64,000 nucleotides of DNA, from NCBI RefSeq assembly GCF_016427565.1, contig NZ_JAELXT010000002.1:186001-250000 (forward strand), given 5' to 3'. The stretch is from Microvirga splendida. Its GTDB lineage: Bacteria; Pseudomonadota; Alphaproteobacteria; Rhizobiales; Beijerinckiaceae. Below the pieces are notes generated by a model that made no database searches, was not told where the DNA came from, and saw only the letters and a list, made by a program, of their open reading frames with translations. The translations under genes were made by a program, and so were the position numbers. Positions 47,823 through 57,189 of this stretch are shown in pieces. The first letter of the stretch is position 1; every line of letters begins with the position of its first letter.

Positions 47823-49100
47823 TCACACGCCGGTCGGGCGCCCCGCGATCACCGTCAGCATCTTCCCGTCGCCGAAGATGCGCTCGGCGGCGCTGCGGAT
47901 GTCGGCCTGGGTCACCGCGCCGACGAGCGCGTTGCGGCGGCCGATGTAGTCGATGCCGAGACCCTCGAAGGCAATCTGCGCCAGGGTATGGGCGATCTTG
48001 GTCGAGGTGTCGAAGCCGAGCGCATAGGAGCCGATGAGATAGTCCTTGGCCTTCTGGAGCTCGTCGTCCGACGGACCCTCGCTCGTGAGCTTCGCCATCT
48101 CACCGGCGATCACGTCGAGAGCCTCGACGACGCGCTCGTTCTTGGTCGCGGTATAGCCCCAGGTCATGGCGGCGGAGCGGTAGCTCACCAGCGACGTGCC
48201 GACGCTGTAGGCGAGGCCGCGCTTCTCGCGCACCTCCTGGAACAGGCGCGACGTGAAGGCGCCGCCGCCGAGGATGTGGTTGAGCACATAGGCCGGGATG
48301 AAGTCCGGATCGCGCCAAGCGACGCCGTTCATGCCGAAGCGGATGACCGATTGCGGTACGTCGAGATCGACCACGATGCGCGAGCCGATCTTCTGCAGCA
48401 TCGCGGGCTCGATGATGCCCAGCGGCTTCGCCTCGGGCAGGGAGCCGAACACCCTGTCGAGCAGCGCCGACAGATTATCGGAATTGATGGCACCGACGAT
48501 CGCGACCTTGACGCGACCGCGGGCGATGATCGCCCGGTGCATGGCCACGAGATCGTCGCGGGTGATCGCCGCGACGCTCTCCGGCGTGCCGGAAGTCGGG
48601 CGGCCGTAGGGGTGCCCCGCATAGCCTTCTTCGAAGAAGCGGCGGGTGGCCATGACGCCCGGATCGTTCTGCTGGTATTTCAGGCCGGCAATCGTCTGGG
48701 CGCGCACGCGCTCGATGGAATCCTGATCGAAGCGCGGCTCGGCCAGCGCCAGGCGCAGCAGCTCGAAGGCCTCGTCCGCATGCTTGACCAGGGTCTTGAG
48801 GGAACCGCCGAGCGCATCGTTGCCCGCGTTGAAGGACAGCTCGATGGCGCGAGCTGCGAGCCGCTCCTGGAACGTATCGGAGTCGTATTCGCCCGCGCCC
48901 TCGTCGAGCAGGCGCGCGAGCATCTGCGCCACACCCGGCTTGTCGGCCGGGTCATGAGCCGAACCGCCCTCGAAGATGAACGAGACGGCGATGAGCGGCA
49001 CCACGTCGGACTCGACGTGCCAGGCCTCGACACCGCCCGGCGAGGTGATCGCCTTCACCTGGGTCGGAGACGAGGACAGGGTTTCGACAGAAGCTGTCAT
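47823..49100 (-). CDS. M16 family peptidase, probable non-catalytic partner subunit
   Basis: 425 residues with the two-lobed M16B fold. The zinc motif HxxEH is replaced (GVAQMLARLLDEGA at the equivalent place), so it should not cleave peptides itself. The substrate-binding motif of the partner lobe, EVREKRGLAYSVGT, is intact, as is the glycine-rich HILGGGAFTSRLFQ. In M16B pairs (such as mitochondrial processing peptidase) one subunit has the zinc site and the other this loop; the gene immediately upstream encodes the zinc-bearing subunit. No signal peptide is obvious. Gap to the upstream gene is 28 bases, so they are cotranscribed. Confidence 0.9.
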   Translation of the reverse strand: MTASVETLSSSPTQVKAITSPGGVEAWHVESDVVPLIAVSFIFEGGSAHDPADKPGVAQMLARLLDEGAGEYDSDTFQERLAARAIELSFNAGNDALGGSLKTLVKHADEAFELLRLALAEPRFDQDSIERVRAQTIAGLKYQQNDPGVMATRRFFEEGYAGHPYGRPTSGTPESVAAITRDDLVAMHRAIIARGRVKVAIVGAINSDNLSALLDRVFGSLPEAKPLGIIEPAMLQKIGSRIVVDLDVPQSVIRFGMNGVAWRDPDFIPAYVLNHILGGGAFTSRLFQEVREKRGLAYSVGTSLVSYRSAAMTWGYTATKNERVVEALDVIAGEMAKLTSEGPSDDELQKAKDYLIGSYALGFDTSTKIAHTLAQIAFEGLGIDYIGRRNALVGAVTQADIRSAAERIFGDGKMLTVIAGRPTGV

Positions 49101-49128
49101 TGTGACCTCAAATTCTGGGGCAGGCAGC

Positions 49129-50460
49129 TCAGGAAGCCGACTTCTGCAGGTAGCCCGTCACGGACCGGCGGGGGACAAGATAGCGCTCGGCCGCGGAGGC
49201 CAGATCGTCCTTGAGAACGGTCTCGATCTCCACCGGCCAGCGGCGCACCTCCTCGATGGTCTCGCCGATGGCGAGCGCCGAACCGTAGATGCGGGCCAGC
49301 GAGGACTGGCTGTCGGTGGAATAGATCGTCTCGGCCACGAGGCGCGTCTTGGCGCGCTCGATGGAATCCGCATCCAGCGCCTCGGACGGAATCGTCTTGA
49401 GCACCTGATCGACGGCCTCTTCCAGCGCCTGCAGCGACACGCCCTCGGACGGAACCGCATAGACGCAGAACCGCGTGTCCTCCATGGCGGAGGACATGTA
49501 CCAAGCGCCCGCATTCACTGCGATGCCGCGCTCCATCACGAGCTTGCGGTAGAGATACGAGGTCGGGCCGCCGCCGATGACCTCGGCGAGAAGCTCGAGC
49601 GAATAGCAATCGCGCTGTGAGGCGGTGCGGCAGGACGGCACGAGATAGAGCCGCTGCATGGTGGGCTGCTCGACCTTGGGATCCGCCACCGTGATATGGC
49701 GGGCCGCCACCGGCTCCGGCTCACGCGGGCGCACGCGCACCGGCCGCTTGCCCTGCGGGGCGATGCGGCCATAGGTGCCGTCGGCGAGGCGGCGCACCTC
49801 GTCCTCGGTCACGTCGCCGGCCACCACGAGAATGCCGTTCTCGGGCGTGTAGAAACGGCGGTAATAATCGAGCGCGTGATCGCGGTTGAGCGTTTCGATC
49901 TCATGCATCCAGCCGATGATCGGAATGCCGTAAGGGTGATGCACGAAGAGCGAGGCGGCCATGGCCTCGGAGAGCTGGGCCGACGGATCGGTCTCGACCC
50001 GCATGCGGCGCTCTTCCAGCACCACGTCGCGCTCCGGAGCGATGACGCCCTCCTCCAGGAGGAGGTTCGTCATACGGTCCGCCTCGAACTCCATCATGGT
50101 CTTGAGGTTCTCGCGGGTGACCCGCTGGAAATAGGCCGTGTAGTCGAAGGAGGTGAACGCATTCTCCTGGCCGCCGAGGCCGGATACGACTTTCGAGAAC
50201 TCGCCGGCCGGGTGCTTCTCGGTGCCCTTGAACATCAGGTGCTCGAGGAAGTGCGCGATACCCGATTGTCCGATCGGATCGTCGGCCGAACCGTTGCGGT
50301 ACCAGATCATGTGCGTGACCACGGGAACGCGGCGGTCGGGAATCACCACGACGTCGAGGCCGTTGTCGAGGGTGAAGGAAGACAGGTTCGGGCCACTGCC
50401 TTCCGTTCGCCCGAAGGAAGCGGCGTCGGCGCGGAGAATGGGCTTAGAGGCAGTGTCCAT
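49129..50460 (-). CDS. M16 family zinc metallopeptidase, catalytic subunit
   Basis: 443 residues. The inverted zinc motif is GIAHFLEHLMFKGT (HxxEH), with the third ligand glutamate about 75 residues later in RDVVLEERRMRVE. LDNGLDVVVIPDRRVPVVTHMIWYRNGSADD is the typical N-terminal strand pair. It should act as a heterodimer with the product of the next gene, degrading or processing peptides. No clear signal peptide is seen, unlike some periplasmic members. Placement downstream of ileS-lspA and a secreted protein gene is shared with other Rhizobiales as far as I recall. Confidence 0.93.
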   Translation of the reverse strand: MDTASKPILRADAASFGRTEGSGPNLSSFTLDNGLDVVVIPDRRVPVVTHMIWYRNGSADDPIGQSGIAHFLEHLMFKGTEKHPAGEFSKVVSGLGGQENAFTSFDYTAYFQRVTRENLKTMMEFEADRMTNLLLEEGVIAPERDVVLEERRMRVETDPSAQLSEAMAASLFVHHPYGIPIIGWMHEIETLNRDHALDYYRRFYTPENGILVVAGDVTEDEVRRLADGTYGRIAPQGKRPVRVRPREPEPVAARHITVADPKVEQPTMQRLYLVPSCRTASQRDCYSLELLAEVIGGGPTSYLYRKLVMERGIAVNAGAWYMSSAMEDTRFCVYAVPSEGVSLQALEEAVDQVLKTIPSEALDADSIERAKTRLVAETIYSTDSQSSLARIYGSALAIGETIEEVRRWPVEIETVLKDDLASAAERYLVPRRSVTGYLQKSAS

Positions 50461-50617
50461 GACGTTTCAACCTTGGCGACATCAAATCGTTTCGCAGGAT
50501 AGACCTACGGGAATAGTCAAATCGGGGGGGTACGCAAGCGAGGCCGGGGAAATTTTCGGGGGGATGGTTCGTGGCAGAAGGCGGAACCAGGCTTGGCCTT
50601 TCAGGGTCCCCATAACG

Positions 50618-50654
50618 TTTTCAGGCGAAGCGGGGGAACCCGTTCGCCTGAAAA
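50618..50654 (-). terminator. 12-bp hairpin after the secreted-protein gene
   Basis: TTTTCAGGCGAA (50618-50629) is exactly complementary to TTCGCCTGAAAA (50643-50654). It lies 19 bases downstream of the minus-strand stop at 50673. In the minus direction no long T-run follows, so it may be a terminator or mRNA-stabilising element. Confidence 0.55.
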
Positions 50655-50672
50655 AGAGAGAAGAGAGAATGG

Positions 50673-51329
50673 TTACTGCCGGCGACGCTCTTGCTGCTGG
50701 CGGATGAAGGCCTGGGGACCTTCCGGATCGCCGTTGATCACCGGATCGGCGGAAGCCTTGAGGCGACCGCCGCCCTGAGCCTTGAGCAGCGTTCCCGGAG
50801 GATCGCTGAGGTAGCGGCGCTCCAGGCCGTCGCCTTCCAGCTCGACCTTGTCGTTCTTGCTGAACGACCGCAGCTCGTCCGGGGTCATGCGGCTCATGTC
50901 GGCCTGCGAGCCGGACCGGACCGGGGGAGTCGTGGCGATGTTGTTCGGGTTGCGGGCGGCGCGCATCTCGTCGATGGAGAGCCGCTTGCCCTCGTTGAGC
51001 TTGTAGCTCTCGGTCTCGGTAAACGGCGTCCGGGCCTCGGCCGCTGCCTTGCGGCGTGCCGCCACATCGGGGTCCTTGGGCCAGTTGCCGTTGCGCGCCT
51101 CGGCACCGCCGCCCGGCGCCGGAGCCGGCAGGTTCATGCTCGGCGGAAGCACGAGCGGAGCACGCTCGTTATAGACGATGGGTTCCTTTTCCTTGGGAAT
51201 GATGCCGATGGAGCCAAGGATGCTCTTCATGCCCACACCCTCCTGCGCCGAAGCGCCGGTAGCGGCGACCAGAAGCGCCAGAGCCCCCGCGCACCCTACG
51301 ATTTTCATTCCCTTCATGGCACCCACCAT
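50673..51329 (-). CDS. Secreted proline-rich protein of unknown function
   Basis: 218 residues. The signal peptide is KIVGCAGALALLVAATGASA with cleavage expected before QEGVG. The mature part is polar: MKSILGSIGIIPKEKEPIVYNERAPLVLPPSMNLPAP resembles a short conserved periplasmic segment, followed by low-complexity linker and a C-terminal region ending in QQQERRRQ. No catalytic motif. ATG at 51327-51329, 51317 or 51308 could be used; the shortest still keeps the signal peptide. It lies in the lspA to M16 block on the same strand and may be handled by those peptidases, which is speculative. Confidence 0.75.
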   Translation of the reverse strand: MVGAMKGMKIVGCAGALALLVAATGASAQEGVGMKSILGSIGIIPKEKEPIVYNERAPLVLPPSMNLPAPAPGGGAEARNGNWPKDPDVAARRKAAAEARTPFTETESYKLNEGKRLSIDEMRAARNPNNIATTPPVRSGSQADMSRMTPDELRSFSKNDKVELEGDGLERRYLSDPPGTLLKAQGGGRLKASADPVINGDPEGPQAFIRQQQERRRQ

Positions 51330-51403
51330 CTGGTTTCTCGTTGTGGCTGGAAGGCCTGATCGCTCATTCTGGCGAACATATGGCAGCCGGGCGCTGCAGA
51401 ATA

Positions 51404-52027
51404 TCATTTCTTGGCCCGCCGCCCTTCCAGCACGAAGGAGTCATAGAGCAAACCGACCACCCCCGCAACGATGGCCGCGTCGGCCACGTTGAACACGTAC
51501 CAGGACCACGACCCGATGTGGAATTGGATGAAGTCGAACACGGCGCCAAACCAGAGACGATCAATGACGTTGCCGACGGCTCCACCCACAATCAGGCCGA
51601 GGGAGGCTGCCAGGAGCTTGGCCGGGGTGCGGCGGATCCAGACGGAGAGGCCTATGGCGGCGAGGATCGAGACCACGATCAGGACCCAGCGGCCAAGATC
51701 GGAACTCTGCTGGAACAGCCCATAGGAGATGCCCCGGTTCCAGACCACGATCAGGTTGATGAAGGATGTCAGCTCGACAGGCTCTTTCACCGGAAGATTG
51801 TAGATATAGAAGGTGTAGAGCTTGGTGGCCTGGTCGAAGACGAGCGTGATCAGGGCGAAGGAGAAGCCGAGGATCGCCGCCGTCGAGAGACCTTTGCTGG
51901 CCGAGCGGCCCCGGCCGGAGTTCCTCGGGCTGCGCGGACGCGTCGCAGCGCCGGGGCGCTGCGGGCCGGCCTGGGAGGTCGTCCCTGCCTCGGGAAGCGG
52001 CGCGCCCGTCTCGTTCGCCTTGCTCAT
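51404..52027 (-). CDS. lspA: Lipoprotein signal peptidase with extended N-terminus
   Basis: 207 residues. This inner-membrane aspartyl protease cleaves the signal peptide of prolipoproteins after lipidation. The catalytic pair is in [21 protein letters not shown] and [11 protein letters not shown]. Four helices follow the usual pattern, with FDQATKLY in the first conserved block. The N-terminal 50 residues are a low-complexity cytosolic extension absent from E. coli LspA (164 residues). Its ATG overlaps the ileS stop by 4 bases (ATGA), so it is translationally coupled to ileS, as in many bacteria. Confidence 0.95.
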   Translation of the reverse strand: MSKANETGAPLPEAGTTSQAGPQRPGAATRPRSPRNSGRGRSASKGLSTAAILGFSFALITLVFDQATKLYTFYIYNLPVKEPVELTSFINLIVVWNRGISYGLFQQSSDLGRWVLIVVSILAAIGLSVWIRRTPAKLLAASLGLIVGGAVGNVIDRLWFGAVFDFIQFHIGSWSWYVFNVADAAIVAGVVGLLYDSFVLEGRRAKK

Positions 52028-54972
52028 TCCGCCGCCGCCTTGAGCTGGTCCCACTCCCGCAGGGCTGCCGCGTCGCGGGGCGTTACGTCCGGGTAATCCG
52101 GATCGGCGCCGACATCGGGCGAGACCTTCCACGAGCGGGCGCATTTGCGACCCTCGGCGAGCGCCGGCACCACGGCCACGCCCTTCACGTCCTCGAGGCG
52201 GAAAGCATCAGTTGGCCCCTCGCCCTGCACCAACCGGATGCCGGACGTGATGCAGATCTCGGCGAGGTCGAGGCCCTGCACGGCCTGGAGCAGGCTCTCA
52301 TCCGCGATGTGCACGATGGGTGCGGCCTCCAGGCTCGCGCCGATGCGCTTCTGCGCGCGCTCGATCTCCAGCGCGCCCGTGACCACGCGGCGCACGCGGC
52401 GCACCTTCGCCCAGCGTTCGGCGAGCGCCTCGTCGCGCCATTCCGCCGGCACGTCGGGGAAAGTTTCGAGATGCACCGACTCGGCCTCCGGATAGCGCTC
52501 GAGCCACGCCTCCTCGGCCGTGAAGGCCAGGATCGGGGCGATCCAGGTGGCCACGCAGCGGAAGGTCTGGTCGATCACGGTGAGCGCGCTCTTGCGCACC
52601 TTGCCCGAGATCGGGTCGCAGTAGAGCGCGTCCTTGCGGATGTCGAAATAGAAGGCCGACAGGTCCGTGGTCATGAACGAGGTCAGCAGGGCGACGACGC
52701 GCTTGTAGTCGTAGTTGCTGTAAGCCTCGCGCACCTCGCCGCCGAGTTCCACCAGGCGGTGGAGCACGAAGCGCTCCAGCTCGGGCATGTCCTTGAAGGC
52801 GACCTTGTCGGCCTCGCGGAAATGGGCGAGCGAGCCCAGCATCCAGCGGATCGTGTTGCGCAGCTTGCGATAGGTCTCGGCCGTGGTCTTGATGATCTCC
52901 GGGCCGATGCGCTGATCGTCCCAGTAATCCACCGAGGCCGTCCAGAGGCGCAGGATGTCGGCGCCGTAATCCTTGATGATGGTCTGGGGCGCCACCGTGT
53001 TGCCGAGCGACTTCGACATCTTGCGGCCCTGCTCGTCGAGCGTGAAGCCGTGCGTGACGACGATGTCGTAGGGCGCGCGGCCGCGCGTGCCGCAGCTCTC
53101 GAGCAGCGACGAGTGGAACCAGCCGCGATGCTGGTCGGAGCCCTCCAGGTACATCACCTGATCGGGCCCGCCGTCCACCTTGCGTTGCACCTTCAGGTCC
53201 TCGCGCTTCTCCAGCGCGAAGGCGTGGGTGCAGCCGGAGTCGAACCACACGTCGAGGATGTCGTTGACCTTGTCGAAATCGCTCAAGTCGTAGCCGCCGG
53301 CCTTGAGGAAGCGCGAGCCGTCATCCGCATACCACGCATCGGCGCCCTCCTTCTCGAAGGCCTCCGCGATGGCGCTGTTGACGCGCTCGTCCTTGAGGAT
53401 TTCGTTGCTGCCCTTCCTCACGAAGACCGCAATCGGCACGCCCCAGGCGCGCTGGCGCGACACCACCCAGTCGGGACGGTTGGCGATCATGCCGTTGATG
53501 CGGTTCTCGCCGGATTCCGGCACCCATTCGACGGTCTCGATGCCATGGAGCGCGCGCTGACGGAGCGTATCGCCCTTGTCGTCCAGCGGCTTGTCCATGG
53601 AGATGAACCATTGCGGCGTGTTGCGGAAGATCAGCGGACCTTTCGAGCGCCAGGAATGGGGATACTGGTGCTTGAGGCGCCCGCGCGCGATCAGCGCACC
53701 GACTTCCACGAGCTTCCTGATGACGGCTTCGTTGGCGCCCGCATCCTTGCCCTTGTCGTCGTAGATGCGCTCGCCCGCGAAGAACGGCACGTCGGGAAAA
53801 TAGGACGAGTTGGGCGAGACCGTGTGCGGCACTTCCTTCGTGCCGCAGGCCGCGAACACGTCGCGGTGCTTCACGTAGGTGTTGTAGTCGTCGGCGCCGT
53901 GGCCGGGAGCCGTGTGCACGAAGCCCGTGCCGGCGTCGTCGGTGACGTAATCGGCCGGCAGCACCGGCACGCCGAAATCCCAGTAGCCGTTGGCGCCCTC
54001 GAGCCCGCGGAACGGATGCGCGCAGCGCTCGATCATCACCGGCAGCACGTCCTTGACGCGCTCGTATCCGGCGACGCGGGCGGCAGCGAACACGTCGGCC
54101 GCGAGCTTGTCGGCGATCACCAGACGGTCGCCCACCTTGGCCCAGTTGTCGTCGGCTGCGTCCGTCACCGTGTAGAGGCCGTAGGCGATGTTCTCGCCAT
54201 AGGCGATGGCGCGGTTGGCCGGGATCGTCCAGGGAGTCGTCGTCCAGATCACCACGGAGGCGCCGTCGAGATCGCCGTCCAGCGTGTTGGTGATCTTGAA
54301 CTTCACCCAGATCGTCGTGGAGGTCTTCTCGTGATACTCGACCTCGGCCTCGGCGAGCGCGGTCTTCTCCACGGAGGACCACATCACCGGCTTCGAGCCG
54401 CGATAGAGCTGGTCGCTCACGGCGAACTTGATGATCTCGCGGGCGATCTGCGCTTCCGCATCATACGACATGGTCTGGTAGGGGTTCGCCCAGTCGCCCT
54501 CGACGCCGAGGCGCTTGAACTCCTCGCGCTGCACGTCGATCCACTTCTCGGCAAACGCCCGGCACTCGCGGCGGAACTCGACGATGTCCACGTCGTCCTT
54601 GTTCTTGCCCTTGGCGCGGTATTCCTCCTCGATCTTCCACTCGATCGGCAGGCCGTGGCAGTCCCAGCCGGGCACGTAGTTGGAATCGAAGCCGAGCATG
54701 CCCTGGGAGCGGACCACCAGGTCCTTCAGGATCTTGTTGAGGGCGTGGCCGATATGGATATTGCCGTTGGCATAGGGAGGCCCGTCGTGGAGCACGAAGC
54801 GCGGACGGCCCTTCTGGACCTCGCGCAGGCGCTGGTAGAGCCTCTTCTCGTTCCAGCGCTGCAGGAGCAGCGGCTCCCGCTGCGGCAGGCCGGCCCGCAT
54901 GGGGAACTCGGTCTGAGGCAGGAACAGGGTTTCGGAATAGTCGCGGGCGGCGCTTGCAGGCTTATCGGTCAT
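52024..54972 (-). CDS. ileS: Isoleucyl-tRNA synthetase
   Basis: 982 residues, class Ia synthetase that charges tRNA(Ile). The HIGH motif is [13 protein letters not shown], the KMSKS loop is [11 protein letters not shown], and the editing domain contains [30 protein letters not shown] is the family signature near residue 110. The C-terminus ends [20 protein letters not shown] followed by [18 protein letters not shown]: the first half of the usual zinc-binding tail is reduced to one cysteine and the second cysteine pair is missing. No T-box leader is seen. It is the first gene of a block with lspA. Confidence 0.97.
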   Translation of the reverse strand: MTDKPASAARDYSETLFLPQTEFPMRAGLPQREPLLLQRWNEKRLYQRLREVQKGRPRFVLHDGPPYANGNIHIGHALNKILKDLVVRSQGMLGFDSNYVPGWDCHGLPIEWKIEEEYRAKGKNKDDVDIVEFRRECRAFAEKWIDVQREEFKRLGVEGDWANPYQTMSYDAEAQIAREIIKFAVSDQLYRGSKPVMWSSVEKTALAEAEVEYHEKTSTTIWVKFKITNTLDGDLDGASVVIWTTTPWTIPANRAIAYGENIAYGLYTVTDAADDNWAKVGDRLVIADKLAADVFAAARVAGYERVKDVLPVMIERCAHPFRGLEGANGYWDFGVPVLPADYVTDDAGTGFVHTAPGHGADDYNTYVKHRDVFAACGTKEVPHTVSPNSSYFPDVPFFAGERIYDDKGKDAGANEAVIRKLVEVGALIARGRLKHQYPHSWRSKGPLIFRNTPQWFISMDKPLDDKGDTLRQRALHGIETVEWVPESGENRINGMIANRPDWVVSRQRAWGVPIAVFVRKGSNEILKDERVNSAIAEAFEKEGADAWYADDGSRFLKAGGYDLSDFDKVNDILDVWFDSGCTHAFALEKREDLKVQRKVDGGPDQVMYLEGSDQHRGWFHSSLLESCGTRGRAPYDIVVTHGFTLDEQGRKMSKSLGNTVAPQTIIKDYGADILRLWTASVDYWDDQRIGPEIIKTTAETYRKLRNTIRWMLGSLAHFREADKVAFKDMPELERFVLHRLVELGGEVREAYSNYDYKRVVALLTSFMTTDLSAFYFDIRKDALYCDPISGKVRKSALTVIDQTFRCVATWIAPILAFTAEEAWLERYPEAESVHLETFPDVPAEWRDEALAERWAKVRRVRRVVTGALEIERAQKRIGASLEAAPIVHIADESLLQAVQGLDLAEICITSGIRLVQGEGPTDAFRLEDVKGVAVVPALAEGRKCARSWKVSPDVGADPDYPDVTPRDAAALREWDQLKAAAE

Positions 54973-55259
54973 GACGGTCGATCAGGTCTCGTGTGGCCCG
55001 GGACAGGCGGGCGCATCAGGCTTCTCTCAGGGCGAACGGCTAGGATCCCGGACCTTCGCAGGTCATGCGAAAGCCGGGCCGATAATTCGCGCCGCGCCTA
55101 TCCGGGCCGCCGGCAGGGCTTGAGAAACCATGGGCATGGGAGCCTTTTAGCAGCGCAGGGCCGGATAATAAAGCGTGGTGATTCCCGGGGCCGCTCCCTA
55201 TTTAAGGGCAGGAACCAGCCTTACGATGACCGCGCCCGGCGGGCAGGAAGGAACGAACC
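54973..55259. other. Divergent upstream region of ileS and msrB
   Basis: About 290 bases without a gene. CTATTTAAG near 55198 could be a -10-like element for msrB, and GGAAGGA (55246-55252) is its ribosome binding site. I see no RNA gene or repeat. Confidence 0.4.
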
Positions 55260-55763
55260 ATGTCAGACGCAACCACCACGACCGAACGTCGCTCCCGCGC
55301 GGGCTTCGACCTGTCGCCCCCGAACCCGGAGCAGTTCCGCGCCCTCGTGAACAACCTGGACGACGAGGAGCGCCGCGTGCTCCTGGAGCACGGCACGGAG
55401 CGGCCCTTCTGCGGCATCTTCAACGAGGCCAAGGAAAAGGGCACCTATTGCTGCCGCCTGTGCGGCCTGCCCCTGTTCAACGCCGGCACCAAGTTCGAAT
55501 CCGGCACCGGCTGGCCGAGCTTCTTCGACCCGATCGACCGCGATCACATCGCCTTCGTGCGCGATACCAGCTACGGCATGGTCCGCACCGAGATCCGCTG
55601 CGCCCGCTGCGAGGGCCATCTCGGCCACGTGTTCAATGACGGCCCTCCCCCGACCGGCGAGCGCTATTGCATGAACTCGGTCTCCATGCGCTTCGTCGCG
55701 GACGGCGACCCGCTGCCCGACGAGCTGGGGCGCGGCGCCCCGGAGGGCGAGGTGATGGGCTGA
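55260..55763 (+). CDS. msrB: Peptide-methionine (R)-S-oxide reductase
   Basis: 167 residues. It reduces the R-epimer of methionine sulfoxide in proteins. The catalytic cysteine is in GERYCMNSVSM. The structural zinc is held by two CxxC pairs, CCRLCGLPLF and IRCARCEGHLGHVF. FESGTGWPSFFDPI is the substrate-pocket tryptophan motif. Cytosolic (no signal peptide). ATG at 55260 has GGAAGGAACGAACC before it. The DUF3095 gene begins 7 bases after its stop, suggesting an operon. Confidence 0.96.
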   Translation: MSDATTTTERRSRAGFDLSPPNPEQFRALVNNLDDEERRVLLEHGTERPFCGIFNEAKEKGTYCCRLCGLPLFNAGTKFESGTGWPSFFDPIDRDHIAFVRDTSYGMVRTEIRCARCEGHLGHVFNDGPPPTGERYCMNSVSMRFVADGDPLPDELGRGAPEGEVMG

Positions 55764-55770
55764 GGCCCCC

Positions 55771-56940
55771 ATGGAGCCCGGCCTTCAGAAAACGGATGAC
55801 GGGGCGGGCGCCGGTTTCTACGCCCGCCTGCCGGTCTTCGACCATTTTTCCCAGCTCACCGATCCGGCCCTCTACATGCCCGTTCCGGACGACTGGGTTC
55901 TCGGCCTCAGCGATATCGTCAGCTCCACCTCGGCGATCCGGGCGGGGCGCTACAAGGAGGTCAACACGGCTGCCGCCGCCGTCATCGCGGCGGTGGCGAA
56001 CAAGCTCGGGACGAACGAATTTCCCTTCGTGTTCGGCGGCGACGGGGCGAGCTTCGCCCTGCCGGCCCTGCAATCCGAACTCGCCCGGGAAGCGCTGACC
56101 GACGTCGCCGCCTGGGTGCGGGACGCCTTCGGCTTCGAGCTGCGCATCGCCCTCATTCCGGTCTCGGAGATCAGGGCGCATGGCCACGACGTGCGCATCG
56201 CCCGCTACGCCGCATCGCCGGACGTGTCCTACGCCATGTTCTCCGGCGGCGGCCTGGCCTATGCCGAGCGGCAGATGAAGAGCGGCGCCTTCACCATTCC
56301 GCCGGCTCCATCGGGCACCCTGCCCGACCTCTCCGGCCTGAGCTGCCGCTTCGATGAGATCAGGCCGGAACGCGGCGTCATCCTCTCCCTGATCATCCTG
56401 CCCGCCCCGAAGGCGGATATGGCGGTTTTTAACGCTCTCATCGGCAAGGTGCTCGCCCTGGCAGAGGGTCAGGAAGCCGGTCGCCCGCTCTCTGACAAGG
56501 GACCTCCACTGGCATCTCCGTTCAAAGGGTTCGCGATGGAGGCCAAGACCGTGAGGACAGGCGGGCTTCGCCTCTGGCCCCTGGCGCGGCTCGCCGCCGG
56601 GCGTTTGGTCTCGTTCATAGTTTTCCGAACCGGTCGCCATTTCGGCGACTTCGATCCTGTTCGATACCGTCACCAGCTTGTCGAGAATACCGACTTCCGA
56701 AAGTTCGACGATGGCCTGCGCATGACGCTCGACTGCACGCCCGCCCTCGCTGACCGGTTGGAGACAATGCTGTCGGAGGCCGAAGAACAGGGCATCGCCC
56801 GCTATGGCCTGCACCGGCAGGAGGCGGCTCTCATGACCTGCTTCGTCCCCTCGCCCACCCGAGCCGACCACATCCATTTTGTCGACGGCGCCATGGGCGG
56901 CTACGCCATGGCCGCGCAGGCGCTGAAGCCCGTGTCGTAA
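55771..56940 (+). CDS. DUF3095 family protein, possible nucleotidyl-cyclase-like enzyme
   Basis: 389 residues, soluble. It matches DUF3095, a family without assigned function. The first 180 residues have a cyclase-like layout: LGLSDIVSSTSAIRAGRYKEV with an aspartate after a strand and a serine/threonine-rich turn, a helix (NTAAAAVIAAVANKL), then EFPFVFGGDGASFALP, a beta-hairpin with GGDG recalling GGDEF and class III cyclase metal sites. The remainder, including HFGDFDPVRYRHQLVENTDFRKFDDGLRM, is family-specific. ATG at 55771 is 7 bases after the msrB stop. That it makes a nucleotide is inference from the pattern only. Confidence 0.85.
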   Translation: MEPGLQKTDDGAGAGFYARLPVFDHFSQLTDPALYMPVPDDWVLGLSDIVSSTSAIRAGRYKEVNTAAAAVIAAVANKLGTNEFPFVFGGDGASFALPALQSELAREALTDVAAWVRDAFGFELRIALIPVSEIRAHGHDVRIARYAASPDVSYAMFSGGGLAYAERQMKSGAFTIPPAPSGTLPDLSGLSCRFDEIRPERGVILSLIILPAPKADMAVFNALIGKVLALAEGQEAGRPLSDKGPPLASPFKGFAMEAKTVRTGGLRLWPLARLAAGRLVSFIVFRTGRHFGDFDPVRYRHQLVENTDFRKFDDGLRMTLDCTPALADRLETMLSEAEEQGIARYGLHRQEAALMTCFVPSPTRADHIHFVDGAMGGYAMAAQALKPVS

Positions 56941-57003
56941 AGGGCCGTCATCCCAGACGGCGAAGCCGATCCGAGATCGCCGGAGGAATGTGGCTCGGAT
57001 CTT

Positions 57004-57120
57004 CCCTCCCCCTCTGCGGGGGAGGGTGGCGAACGGAGTGAGCCGGGAGAGGGGCAGTCCGGTCGAGCGCAGCCCCTCTCCCGACCTGCTTCGCAGGCCA
57101 CCCTCTCCCGCAGAGGGGAG
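57004..57120. repeat. Long imperfect palindromic repeat of the CCCTCTCCC type
   Basis: The left arm (57004-57030, CCCTCCCCCTCTGCGGGGGA...) and right arm (57097-57120, GCCACCCTCTCCCGCAGAGG...) are complementary, with an inner GGGAGAGGGGC / GCCCCTCTCCC pairing (57045 onward with 57072 onward). It lies between the convergent DUF3095 and ribF genes. The preceding GTCATCCC-like segment (56947-56960) may be part of another repeat type. Confidence 0.75.
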
Positions 57121-57189
57121 ACGGTTCGGCGCGCGCTCCTCATCCAACAATTCCAGATCGGCCGCCGTCTGAGGTGACGCTCTACGGGT

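Noticed and set aside
52309..55350. 1013-codon open frame antisense to ileS
   Set aside because: It covers the ileS gene, which has all synthetase motifs; the antisense product has none.
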